From Phocaeicola vulgatus (GTDB lineage: Bacteria; Bacteroidota; Bacteroidia; Bacteroidales; Tannerellaceae): a DNA stretch of 64,000 bases. Shown here piece by piece: positions 47,242 to 57,247 of this stretch; within the stretch, counting starts at the first letter, position 1, and each line of letters starts with the position of its first letter. Location: positions 124,001-188,000 of the forward strand of contig CP091733.1 of assembly GCA_022009975.1 (NCBI GenBank), given 5' to 3'. Below the pieces are notes generated by a model. That model did no database searches. It saw nothing but the letters and a program-made list of their open reading frames with translations, and had not been told where the DNA came from. The position numbers and the translations under genes were made by a program.

Positions 47242-49077
47242 ATGAAGAATCCGTTAAGAAGTTCATTCAGTACCGAGGGCCGAAGAATGGCTGGCGCACG
47301 AGCTTTATGGTGTGCCAACGGGATGAAGAGAGAGCAATTCGGGAAACCGATAATTGCCATTGTGAATTCGTTTACCCAGTTTGTCCCCGGTCATGTGCAT
47401 TTGCATGAAGCCGGACAGTTGGTCAAGGCGGAAATTGAGAAGTTGGGCTGTTTTGCTGCTGAATTCAATACGATAGCCATTGACGACGGGATTGCGATGG
47501 GACATGATGGAATGCTTTATTCTTTGCCTTCTCGCGATATCATTGCGGACAGCGTTGAATATATGGTGAATGCCCACAAAGCAGATGCCATGGTCTGCAT
47601 CAGCAACTGCGACAAAATTACGCCGGGCATGTTGATGGCTTCCATGCGTTTGAACATCCCTACTGTCTTTGTTTCGGGCGGTCCGATGGAAGCAGGTGAG
47701 TGGAACGGCCGTCATTTGGATTTGATTGATGCGATGATTGAAGCCGCTGACACATCTGTCAGTGACGAACAGATTACAGACGTGGAACGCCATGCCTGTC
47801 CGGGCTGTGGTTGTTGTTCCGGAATGTTTACTGCCAACTCCATGAACTGCCTGAACGAGGCAATCGGTTTGGCACTTCCGGGCAACGGGACTATTTTGGC
47901 TACACATGCCAATCGCCTCCAACTTTTCCGTGATGCGGCGAAATTGGTTGTGGAGAATGCTTACAAATATTACCGGGACGGAGATGAATCCGTTCTGCCG
48001 CGCAACATTGCCACCCGTCAGGCGTTCCTTAATGCCATGTCTTTGGATATTGCCATGGGCGGTTCTACCAATACGGTCCTTCATCTGTTGGCAGTGGCAC
48101 AAGAGGCGCAAGCCGACTTTACGATGGATGACATTGATATGCTTTCCCGGAAGATTCCGTGCCTTTGCAAGGTGGCTCCGAACACACGCACTTACCATGT
48201 GCAGGATGTGAACCGTGCGGGCGGTGTCCTTGCCATTATGAATGAATTGCTGAGAGCCGGATTGGTGGATGGTTCGGTCAAGCGGGCAGACGGCATGACA
48301 TTGGCAGAAGCGGTGGATCAATTCGCCATCACTTCCCCTCATGTGACAGAAGAGGCGGTAAAGAAATATAAGAGTGCTCCGGCGAACCAATTCTCTATTA
48401 CGATGGGCGCACAAGAGACCTATTACAAGGAGTTGGATACCGACCGGGCAGAAGGTTGCATCCGTGATGTGGCAGATGCCTATTCCAAGGATGGCGGGTT
48501 GGCAGTCTTGAAAGGTAACATCGCCCAAGACGGTTGTGTCGTCAAGACAGCCGGCGTGGATGAGTGCATTTGGAAGTTTGCCGGTCCTGCCAAAGTATTT
48601 GATTCACAAGATGCCGCCAATGAAGGGATTTTGGGAGGCAAGGTGGTTTCCGGCGATGTGGTGGTCATTACCTACGAAGGTCCGAAAGGTGGACCGGGCA
48701 TGCAGGAGATGCTTTATCCGACTTCATATATCAAGAGCCGCCACTTGGGAAAAGAGTGCGCATTGATTACTGACGGCCGTTTCAGTGGAGGAACTTCCGG
48801 ATTGTCCATCGGCCATATCTCTCCGGAAGCAGCGGCAGGCGGAGCCATCGGATTGGTAAAGGATGGCGACATCATCGAAATCAATATCCCGGAACGATCC
48901 ATCAATGTCCGACTCACGGACGAAGAGTTGGCAGGACGACGCAGGGAAGAAGAGGCACGAGGCAAGAAGGCATTTACGCCTCCTTTCCGCCAGAGAGAAG
49001 TATCCAAGGCATTGAAGGCATACGGAAAGATGGTCTCTTCAGCCGATAAGGGAGGTGTTAGAATAATAGAAGATTAA
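47242..49077 (+). CDS. ilvD: Dihydroxy-acid dehydratase
   Basis: 611 residues, intact. Fe-S dehydratase of valine/isoleucine synthesis, making 2-keto acids from the dihydroxy acids. Cluster cysteines in VCISNCDKITPGML and RHACPGCGCCSGMFTANSMN; also GGPMEAGEWNG, LPRNIATRQAFLNAMSLDIA, GGSTNTVLHLLAVAQEA and ITDGRFSGGTSGLSIGHISP near the end. First gene of ilvD-ilvB-ilvN-thioesterase-ilvC, controlled by the upstream attenuator. Fifteen bases before ilvB. Confidence 0.96.
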   Translation: MKNPLRSSFSTEGRRMAGARALWCANGMKREQFGKPIIAIVNSFTQFVPGHVHLHEAGQLVKAEIEKLGCFAAEFNTIAIDDGIAMGHDGMLYSLPSRDIIADSVEYMVNAHKADAMVCISNCDKITPGMLMASMRLNIPTVFVSGGPMEAGEWNGRHLDLIDAMIEAADTSVSDEQITDVERHACPGCGCCSGMFTANSMNCLNEAIGLALPGNGTILATHANRLQLFRDAAKLVVENAYKYYRDGDESVLPRNIATRQAFLNAMSLDIAMGGSTNTVLHLLAVAQEAQADFTMDDIDMLSRKIPCLCKVAPNTRTYHVQDVNRAGGVLAIMNELLRAGLVDGSVKRADGMTLAEAVDQFAITSPHVTEEAVKKYKSAPANQFSITMGAQETYYKELDTDRAEGCIRDVADAYSKDGGLAVLKGNIAQDGCVVKTAGVDECIWKFAGPAKVFDSQDAANEGILGGKVVSGDVVVITYEGPKGGPGMQEMLYPTSYIKSRHLGKECALITDGRFSGGTSGLSIGHISPEAAAGGAIGLVKDGDIIEINIPERSINVRLTDEELAGRRREEEARGKKAFTPPFRQREVSKALKAYGKMVSSADKGGVRIIED

Positions 49078-49092
49078 GAAGAAGAATCAGTC

Positions 49093-50784
49093 ATGAAGGA
49101 ATCTATAACAGGCTCTGAAGCCCTGATGCGTTCATTGGAACATGAAGGCGTTAAAACCATCTTCGGTTATCCCGGAGGTGCAATCATGCCGGTTTATGAC
49201 GCATTGTTTGACCATAAAGATAGTTTGAACCATATCTTGGTTCGTCACGAGCAAGGCGCAGCGCATGCCGCACAAGGTTATGCCCGTGTCTCCGGAGAAG
49301 TGGGAGTTTGCTTGGTAACCAGCGGTCCGGGTGCAACCAACACGATTACCGGAGTTGCGGATGCGATGATTGACAGCACGCCGATTGTGGTGATAGCGGG
49401 CCAGGTCGCAGCCGGTTTTTTGGGAACGGACGCTTTCCAAGAGGTGGACTTGGTCGGTGTCACACAGCCCATCTCAAATGGAGTTATCAAATACGAAGGG
49501 CAGAAGACATAGCGTGGGCGGTTTCCCGTGCTTTCTATATTGCACGAAGCGGTCGTCCGGGGCCCGTAGTTTTGGACTTCGCCAAGAATGCGCAGATGGA
49601 GAAGGTGGAATATGAACCGGTTGATGTCGATTTCATTCGCAGTTACGACCCAGATCCGGAGATTGACCCGAAGTGTGTCGCCGAGGCAGTCGCCTTGATA
49701 AACAGTGCGAAGCGGCCTTTTGCCTTGGTCGGGCAAGGTGTCGAATTGGGAAATGCGCAATCCGAATTGATCCAGTTCATCGAAAAGGCGGACATTCCAT
49801 GTGGTTGTACGCTGTTAGGTCTTTCCGCATTGCCCTCTTCCCATCCTTTGAATAAAGGAATGTTGGGAATGCATGGCAATTTGGGACCGAATGTCAAGAC
49901 CAACGAATGCGATGTGTTGATTGCCGTGGGGATGCGTTTCGATGACCGCGTGACGGGCAAATTGGACACATACGCCAAGCAAGCCAAGATTATCCATTTG
50001 GATATCGACCCGTCGGAGTTGGGAAAGAATGTGCCGGTGGATATTCCAGTCTTGGGCAATTGTAAAGACATTGGCACTATTGACCGAATTGATGCAAAAG
50101 AATAGACATACGGAATGGATTGAGAGTTTTGCCCCGTATGAACAGAGAGAGTTTGACCAAGTCATCCAACGGGAGTTGTTCCCGGCGGAAGGACCGTTGA
50201 ACATGGGCGAAGTCATCCATGCCGTGAGCGAAGCGACCCACCACAAAGCTGTATTGGTGACAGATGTGGGACAAAACCAGATGATGTCTTGCCGTTACTT
50301 CAAGTTCTCCCAGAAAAGGAGCGTGGTTACTTCCGGCGGAATGGGCACGATGGGCTTTGGATTGCCGGCAGCCATCGGAGCGACGTTTGGTTGCCCGGAC
50401 CGCACGGTCTGCGTCTTTATGGGTGATGGTGGTTTGCAGATGAACTTGCAAGAGTTCGGAACCATCATGGAACAGAAAGCCCCGGTTAAAATCATCCTGT
50501 TGAACAATAATTATTTGGGCAACGTAAGGCAATGGCAGGCGATGTTCTTCAACCATCGTTACTCCTTCACCCCGATGATGAACCCCGATTATATGCAGAT
50601 TGCGGCAGCATACGGCATCCCTTCCCGTCGTGTGTCAGAGAGAGCCGATTTGGAGGGTGCGATCCAGGAGATGCTCCAGACAGACGGACCTTTCCTTTTG
50701 GAGGCTTGCGTGATAGAAGAGGGAAATGTTTTGCCAATGACACCTCCGGGATATTCTGTCAACCAGATGTTGTTGGAATGTTAA
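49093..50784 (+). CDS. ilvB: Acetolactate synthase large subunit (two frameshifts)
   Basis: ThDP enzyme making acetolactate or acetohydroxybutyrate. About 564 residues after repair. N-terminal ThDP-binding Glu in HILVRHEQGAAHAAQGYARV; CLVTSGPGATNTITGVADAM; central FAD-binding-like domain (GKLDTYAKQAKIIHLDIDPS); C-terminal ThDP motif VFMGDGGLQMNLQEFGTIME followed by ILLNNNYLGNVRQWQ. Joins: one A added at 49476-49478 gives ISKWSYQIRRAEDIAWAVSR; an indel near 50070 gives NCKDTLALLTELMQKN. The middle join piece lacks its own start in every frame. Twelve bases before ilvN. Confidence 0.94.
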
Positions 50785-50796
50785 AGAAGAGTTAGT

Positions 50797-51357
50797 ATGG
50801 AAAATAAGACGTTATATACAATCATTGTTCATTCAGAGAACATAGCAGGAATACTGAATCAGATAACGGCAGTATTTACCCGCCGCCAGTTGAACATAGA
50901 GAGCTTGAATGTGTCGGCTTCCTCCATTAAGGGTGTCCATAAATACACGATTACCTGTTGGACGACTGCCGATGTGATTGAAAAGGTCGTGAAGCAGATA
51001 GAGAAGAAACTGGATGTCATCCAAGCACACTATTTTGCGGATGACGAAATCTTCAAAATGGAAGTGGCTTTGTACAAAGTTTCCACACCGAAAATCCAGT
51101 CCACTCCCGATGTGTCGTGTGTAATCCGCCGTTTCGGGGCACATATCATAGAGGTGAATCCGGTCTTTTCCATTGTGGAAATGACAGGGTCGGGCGAAGA
51201 CATCACCTCTTTGTATAACGAGTTGAGGGCGTTTGACTGTGTCTTGCAGTTTGTCCGTTCCGGCAGGATTGCGGTATCGACCAGCTGCTTTGAAAGAGTG
51301 AATGAATATTTGTCCCATCGTTTGGACCGTTACCAACAAGAAAAGAGTCAAAAGTGA
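50797..51357 (+). CDS. ilvN: Acetolactate synthase regulatory subunit
   Basis: 186 residues, intact. N-terminal ACT domain (LYTIIVHSENIAGILNQITA, VFTRRQLNIESLNVSASSIK) binds valine for feedback control; the C-terminal ALS_ss domain includes VALYKVSTPKIQ and FGAHIIEVNPVFSIVEMTG. It partners the IlvB subunit encoded just before. Its stop overlaps the thioesterase start by four bases (ATGA type), suggesting translational coupling. Confidence 0.94.
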   Translation: MENKTLYTIIVHSENIAGILNQITAVFTRRQLNIESLNVSASSIKGVHKYTITCWTTADVIEKVVKQIEKKLDVIQAHYFADDEIFKMEVALYKVSTPKIQSTPDVSCVIRRFGAHIIEVNPVFSIVEMTGSGEDITSLYNELRAFDCVLQFVRSGRIAVSTSCFERVNEYLSHRLDRYQQEKSQK

Positions 51358-52096
51358 TGGGAATAGATAAAGTAGGTAGTTATTCGTTTGTGGCTGAACC
51401 TTTCCATGTGGATTTTACGGGAAGGCTGACAATGGGCGTCTTGGGCAACCATTTGTTGAACTGTGCCGGATTCCATGCTGCTGACCGCGGCTTTGGAATT
51501 GCCACATTGAATGAGAGCCATTACACTTGGGTGTTGTCCCGTTTGGCAATCGAGTTGACGGACATGCCGCGGCAATATGAGAAATTTACCATCCGGACGT
51601 GGGTGGAGAACGTGTACCGCTTGTTTACGGATCGTAACTTTGAAATCTTGAATGCGGAGGGCGTTCCTATCGGCTATGCCCGTTCTGTTTGGGCAATGAT
51701 TAGCATGGAGTCGAGGAGGCCCGCGGATTTGTTGACACTCCATGGTGGGAGCATAACCGATTACATTTGTGACAAAGATTGTCCGATAGCGAAGCCGGCA
51801 CGGATTAAAGTGGCAGAAACGGATCCAGTCGCCGAGCATCAGACCCGATATAGCGATATCGACATCAACGGTCATGTCAATAGCATCAAATATATCGAAC
51901 ATATATTGGACTTGTTCCCGATAGAGATGTTCAAAGAAAAGCACATCCAACGCTTTGAAATGGCATACGTGGCAGAGAGCTACTATGGCGACACTTTGAG
52001 TTTCTACAAGGAGCAAAGGAGACGGATGAATTTGATGTCGAAGTCAAAAAGAACGGTTCCGATATCGTCGCCCGTAGTAAAGTGATATTTGAGTGA
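51354..52096 (+). CDS. Acyl-ACP thioesterase (C-terminal frameshift)
   Basis: Hotdog-fold thioesterase of the plant FatA/FatB-like bacterial group, releasing fatty acids from acyl carrier protein. About 247 residues. First hotdog: GSYSFVAEPFHVDFTGRLTM, WVLSRLAIELTDMPRQYEKF, TIRTWVENVYRLFTDRNFEI. Second: TRYSDIDINGHVNSIKYIEH, with the Asn-His typical of the active site, and LSFYKEQ. One A added at 52015-52017 replaces an aberrant tail by EQKETDEFDVEVKKNGSDIV and ends at 52096. It sits inside the ilv operon between ilvN and ilvC, so it may link acyl or branched-chain acid release to keto-acid supply (inference). Confidence 0.88.
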
Positions 52097-52152
52097 GAAA
52101 GAATTAATTTAACGATAACGACAGCATGGTGCTGTCACAAAAACAAAACAAA

Positions 52153-53195
52153 ATGGCAGTAATGAATTTTGGCGGTGTTGAAGAGAATGTAGTCACCCGC
52201 GAAGAGTTTTCTTTAGAGAAAGCAAGAGAAGTGTTGAAAGATGAAGTAATCGCTGTGATCGGTTATGGCGTGCAAGGTCCTGGACAGAGCTTGAATTTGC
52301 GTGACAATGGTTTTAATGTAATCGTTGGCCAACGCCAAGGCAAGACTTTTGAAAGGCAGTTGCTGACGGCTGGGTTCCTGGTGAAACGCTGTTCAGCATC
52401 GAAGAGGCTTGTGAAAAAGCGACCATCATTCAGGTGTTATTGTCTGATGCGGCACAAATCCAGTGCTGGCCGACCATCAAGAAGCATTTGACAGCAGGCA
52501 AAGCCCTCTATTTCTCTCATGGTTTTGCCATTACTTACAGTGATCGTACACACATCATCCCTCCAAAGGATGTAGATGTTATCATGATTGCTCCTAAAGG
52601 ATCAGGCACATCTTTGCGTCGTATGTTCTTGCAGGGTCGTGGCTTGAACTCAAGCTATGCCATCTATCAGGATGCTACTGGTCGTGCTTGGGAGCGTGTC
52701 ATTGCTTTGGGAATCGGTGTCGGTTCGGGCTATTTGTTTGAAACGACTTTCAAGAAAGAGGTTTATTCCGACTTGACCGGTGAACGTGGTACTTTGATGG
52801 GTGCAATCCAAGGATTGTTGTTGGCTCAGTATGAGACATTGCGTGAACATGGACATGAACCTTCTGAAGCATTCAATGAAACGGTTGAGGAGTTGACCCA
52901 GTCATTGATGCCGTTGTTTGGTGAAAAGGGTATGGACTGGATGTATGCCAACTGCTCTACGACAGCCCAGCGTGGCGCATTGGATTGGATGGGTCCGTTC
53001 CACGATGCCGTAAAACCTGTATTTGAGAAGTTGTATAATGAAGTTGCTTGCGGTAACGAGGCTCAACGCTCTATCGACTCTAACTCACAACCGGATTACC
53101 GTGAGAAGTTGAACGAAGAGTTGAAGGCTTTGCGTGAAAGCGAAATGTGGCGCACGGGTGCGGTTGTTCGCAAATTGCGTCCGGAAAACAACTAA
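52153..53195 (+). CDS. ilvC: Ketol-acid reductoisomerase (split by one frameshift)
   Basis: NADPH enzyme that isomerises and reduces acetolactate. Start 52153 (MAVMNFGGVEENVVTREEFS) is favoured over an in-frame ATG 27 bases earlier. Rossmann loop AVIGYGVQGPGQSLNLRDNG; VIVGQRQGKTFERAVADGWV after adding one G at 52355-52356; then LLSDAAQIQCWPTIKKHLTA, VIMIAPKGSGTSLRRMFLQG, and the C-terminal knotted domain SDLTGERGTLMGAIQGLLLA and EAFNETVEELTQSLMPLFGE with metal-binding acids. About 347 residues. Last gene of the ilv operon, followed by a strong hairpin. Confidence 0.94.
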
Positions 53196-53214
53196 TCTGA
53201 TTCTGACATACTTT

Positions 53215-53258
53215 AAAGGGGCTGCATCAAAACATCTGTTTGACGCAGCCCCTTTTAT
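53215..53258. terminator. Hairpin terminator (GGGGCTG family, copy 3)
   Basis: AAAGGGGCTGC (from 53215) pairs with GCAGCCCCTTT (ending 53255), with TCAAA/TTTGA extending the stem. It lies 19 bases after ilvC and 17 before the convergent cbpM stop, so it probably ends both units. Confidence 0.88.
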
Positions 53259-53274
53259 TATAAGACAAACCCAA

Positions 53275-53574
53275 CTACTCCCACTCCTCTTCATACAAAG
53301 AGAGGCGGTTGCGTAAACGGGCAATCTCTTTCTGCATTTCTTCTATTCTGCCAAGCAGATGGTGGATGGCATCTATACCTTCCATGTTGATGGACAAATC
53401 GTAGTACATCCTGGTGTATTGCTCCACTTCTTTCAGTTGGGAGAGAGGCAAACAGGATTCGTTGTCTATTTGGTGCACACTGATCAATCCTCCTTCATCC
53501 AACATCAGAATGAATTCAGGGTCGATATGACATTTCTGGCAATATTCGTTGACAATAATATAATCTGTATTCAT
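53275..53574 (-). CDS. cbpM: Chaperone modulator CbpM-like protein
   Basis: 99 residues. MerR-like N-terminal helix-turn-helix segment (IIVNEYCQKCHIDPEFILML, EGGLISVHQIDNESCLPLSQ) and a C-terminal helix pair (IDAIHHLLGRIEEMQKEIAR). CbpM inhibits the DnaJ-like CbpA by binding its J-domain. The gene directly follows cbpA (18 bases), the usual pairing. Intact. Confidence 0.88.
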   Translation of the reverse strand: MNTDYIIVNEYCQKCHIDPEFILMLDEGGLISVHQIDNESCLPLSQLKEVEQYTRMYYDLSINMEGIDAIHHLLGRIEEMQKEIARLRNRLSLYEEEWE

Positions 53575-53592
53575 TGTTCTATTGTTTATCAG

Positions 53593-54497
53593 TTATGAAA
53601 GAGTTTGTATTTGCCGCAGCAAATCTTTCTGTTTGTCAGTCAGATTTGTCGGGATGGTAATATTGTAGGTGATAATCAAGTCACCAAAAGCGCCATCCTG
53701 TTTGTAGACCGGGAATCCTTTCCCCTCAAACGTATTTTTGAACCATTTTGGGTTCCCTCTTGTACTTTCAGTTTGACTTTCCCGTTCAATGTGTCAACGA
53801 TGACTTCACCGCCCAACAGAGCCGTGTACAAATCCAAAGGAACTGTTGCATACAAATCGTCCCCTTCCCGTTTGAACCGGGTGTTGTTGTCGATGATGAA
53901 TGTGATATACAAATCCCCTGCGGGACCTCCATTTGCCCCTTCTCCTCCTTGGCCGGCCAATTTGATGGTCTGCCCGTCTGCGACACCTGCCGGAACTGTG
54001 ATACGCAACTTCTTTCCATTGACGGTAAGAATTTGCTTGTGTGTTTCTGCCGCATCTGTCAAGGAGAGATGGAGCTCGGCGGTATAATCTTGTCCCCGAT
54101 AGCCATATTGCCCATCTCTTCCCTTACGGTGCGAACCGAACATCTGTTCGAAGAAGTCGGAGAACCCGCTTCCGTTTACATCTCCGTCGGACGACCAGAA
54201 AGATGTATGGAAGCTGCCATTACCTCCGTTGTTGCGGCTATATTGTTGCTGTTGCGCCTCATATTCATCTGCATGTTTCCAGTTCTCGCCATATTCATCA
54301 TATTTCTTCCGCTTCTCCGGATCACTCAAAACCTCGTTGGCTTCATTAATCTCCTGAAACTTCCGATGGGCTTCCGGGTCATTCGGATTCAAGTCCGGAT
54401 GATATTTTCGGGCAAGCTTTTTAAAAGCCTTCTTGATGTCCTCTTGTGAAGCATCTTTGCTCACGCCCAGAATGTTGTAATAATCTATATAAGCCAT
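53593..54497 (-). CDS. cbpA: DnaJ-class co-chaperone CbpA (C-terminal frameshift)
   Basis: About 301 residues. J-domain at 1-70 (YYNILGVSKDASQEDIKKAF, with HPD in KLARKYHPDLNPND), a Gly/Ser/Asn-rich linker with FSDFFEQMFGSHRKG, then two client-binding beta domains (LHLSLTDAAETHKQILTVNG, LRITVPAGVADGQTIKLAGQ, DLYATVPLDLYTALLGGEVI). It lacks the zinc fingers of DnaJ. One base added at the coding G-run opposite 53722-53725 continues it as RLRGKGFPVYKQDGAFGDLI and ends RQIQTLS at 53593. Works with DnaK; partner CbpM encoded next. Confidence 0.9.
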
Positions 54498-54575
54498 ATT
54501 TATTTGATAATTAATATAAATGGCACCACAAGAAATATTCCAAAGCTATTAGACTGCCGTGTAAATAGTGTTAAA

Positions 54576-55903
54576 CTATAACTTTTTCTGCCATTTGACC
54601 CACTTCAAGTAGGCAAAGGATAAAAATCCTATGCATGTTCCATAGGTGAATTCACTCAACCAGACGTAAGCAACATTCGCATGCAGATAGACGGCAAAGA
54701 ACCAAATGAGCATGACATAGGCTATTTGGACGAATATCTCAATGATGAGGGCATGTGTCGTATTGCCCGTTCCGGAGATGGCTTCAAAATAAACCATTCC
54801 GAAGCTCATCGCTGTGACACCTAAACAGATGACATACAGCGAAGGAACGCACGCTTCTGCCAAAACGACATTGTCTGTGTAGATGGACAGGACAGTCGAT
54901 GGGAAAAAGAGGCAGAAAAGGGCGATGGGCAACAAGAGAACCCAGCTCAACCGGAGGATTTGGGACAATGTTTGTCTCACTGCGTCTGGAGCTCCTTCCC
55001 CGATCAACCGGCTGGTCAATGTGTTGGCTGTCGCACCGAAAGCAAAGGCAGGAATGCCGATTAGCATATAGACGCTTCGGATGATTCCGGAGATGGCAAT
55101 CTGCTGTTCCCCTAAATGCTCGACCAAGACGAAGAAGAGGAACCAAGTGCTAAAGCTGATAAGCTTTTGTGTCATGGTGGGGAAAGAGAGCCTCAAGATG
55201 GTCTTTAACAACCAACCTTCTATCTTGTGGAAAACAAAGAGATGGTATTTCTTGAGCGGGAGCCTTGCCACCGTATAACAGATAAAGAAGAGGAACGCGG
55301 ATAATTCGGCGATTACGGATGCAATGGCTGCACCGCCTATTCCCATTTCAGGGAAACCGCAATGCCCGAATATCAAGGCGTAATCCAAGAATATGTTGAC
55401 ACAAGCCATGACGATTGTCGTGTAAGTGATGCACCGCGTATTGGAAAGCCCAATGTACAACGACCGGAACAGGTAGTTGAAACAGACAAAGAGGATGCCA
55501 TAATGCCTGTATTTGATGAACTCTACCGCTGCGTCGTAGATGTTAGGTGATTGGATGAACAGCCTTAGGGCGGCATCGCTCATGAAATGGAGGATGAGGA
55601 ACAGCGTGAGGGCTAAGAAGGCAACCGTCAATAGTCCGTGCTCAAAGATGACACCAATCCTCTTGAACCGTTTTTCTCCCAAACGGCGTGCCACCATGAT
55701 TTGCACACCGACCCCGAATCCCCAAGCCAACGTGGAGAACACATAGTAGTAAACTCCGGCAACCATGGAAGCGCCCAAGGCAATGCTGCTTAGCCTGCCC
55801 AAGAAGGCAGTATCCGTCATGGCTATGAGTGTCTGCGCAAGGTTTCCCAACATGATGGGATAAGCAATGCTCCACAATGTTTGTAGCTATAGTGTTGTTG
55901 CAT
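54576..55903 (-). CDS. MATE-family efflux transporter (N-terminal frameshift)
   Basis: About 442 residues, twelve hydrophobic segments. Multidrug or metabolite exporter of the inner membrane. Segments include IAYPIMLGNLAQTLIAMTDT, FLGRLSSIALGASMVAGVYY, GFGVGVQIMVARRLGEKRFK and the second half beginning SFPTMTQKLISFSTWFLFFV, ISGIIRSVYMLIGIPAFAFG. Without correction the frame has only a TTG start at 55877; adding one T at about 55877-55878 on the coding strand extends it to ATG 55903 (MQQHYSYKHLWSIAYPIM), a normal MATE N-terminus. Substrate unknown. Confidence 0.9.
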
Positions 55904-55921
55904 GATATCTTTGGATTGCGT

Positions 55922-57247
55922 TTACCCTTTATAATTTATCCAACGGATAATCTCTTTGATATTGGGCTTTTTCCCATACATTAAAATGCCTATGCGATAA
56001 ATTTTCCCCGAAACCCAGACACATCCCAACGCTGTCCCGTACAACAGGGCGAGCGACAGCAGGTTTTGCCAAAGTGGAATGTCGTATGGCATTCTTACCA
56101 TCATGACAATCGGAGAGGTGAAAGGGATGAATGAACACCAAAATGCCAACGGACCGTCTGGGTTTTCTATGCTATACATGCCGGCATAAAGAGCAAATCA
56201 TGAAAATCATCATCGGCATCATGAACTGCTGCGTGTCCTCCTGCTGGTTGACCGCACTTCCGATGGCTGCAAACAGCGAGGAGTAGAGCAGGTAGCCGCC
56301 TATGAAATAGAGCAGAAAGTTGATGCATAAGGACAAAACGGGGATGGAGTTGATGAGGTTCATGATGTTGAAGTTTTCCATTTCCGCGTTGCTCGCAAGC
56401 ATGGCGGCTTGGTCTGCCTGCGATTGAAGCATCATATCGGCAGCTTGCGAGGAGTCGCCTCCGAAAAGGAAGAGGCTTCCACCGACCAAGACAAACGTGA
56501 GGATGCCCCACAGGAACACTTGCGTCAAGCCGACAAAGGCAATGCCGATGATTTTCCCCATCATCAGGTCGAAAGGCTTCACGGACGACACCATGATTTC
56601 CACGATGCGGTTGGTTTTTTCCTCCATGACTCCTTGCATGACCAACGAACCGTAGATGGTGATGAACATATAGATGAGGAGAGCCAACAGCAGCCCGATG
56701 ATGGAAATGACTTCGGCTGAACTGCTGCTCTCATTCCCGTCCTCGTCCCATTTGACGGTCTCAATGTCAAAGAAATCCGGCTCTCCTGGATAATCTTTTC
56801 CAAGTCCGGGATTTGGAAAGATTGTATCTTTTCATTCTGGAGCATGGTTCCCAATTGGGAATTGATCTCCTTCTTCATGTTCAGCGGTATCTGCTTTTCT
56901 GAATAGAGGGTGGCGGCCTTCGGATGCTCTAACAAGTTGCCGGTAATGGAAAGGAAGGCATCGATTTGTTTGTCTTCCTGTTTCCGGTAATTCTCCAAAT
57001 TGCCATCGGCGATGATGAATTCAAATTCGGGTGTCGATTTGAACTGTGAGTCGTATCGGTGGGTGGAATCAAGAACCGCAATTTTCTTGACCTCGTCGCT
57101 TTTGATGGTGGAGAGCCATAACGGCACAAACACCAAAGCGGCGAACAACAAAGGGGTCAGGAATGTCAATAAGAGGAAAGACTTCTTGCTTACTCTCTGT
57201 ATATATTCTCTTTTGATGATTAATCCTATCTTGCTCATATCTGTCAA
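55922..57247 (-). CDS. ABC-2-type transporter permease, NatB-like (two frameshifts)
   Basis: About 440 residues after repair. One membrane helix near the N-terminus (KKSFLLLTFLTPLLFAALVF), a large extracytoplasmic domain (about 45-185), then a cluster of helices: ISIIGLLLALLIYMFITIYG, IIGIAFVGLTQVFLWGILTF, FLLYFIGGYLLYSSLFAAIG, and a last pair before IRWINYKG. The motif GVMEEKTNRIVEIMVSSVKP is typical of sodium-efflux/ABC-2 permeases. Indels near 56790 (giving EPDFFDIETVKWDEDG) and near 56185 (giving MICFALYAGMYSIENP) break it. It overlaps the ATPase gene by four bases and forms an exporter with it. Confidence 0.88.

Noticed and set aside
47305..48528. 407-residue minus-strand frame inside ilvD
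   Set aside because: Antisense shadow of an intact, highly conserved gene; His/Arg/Gln-rich composition typical of such shadows.
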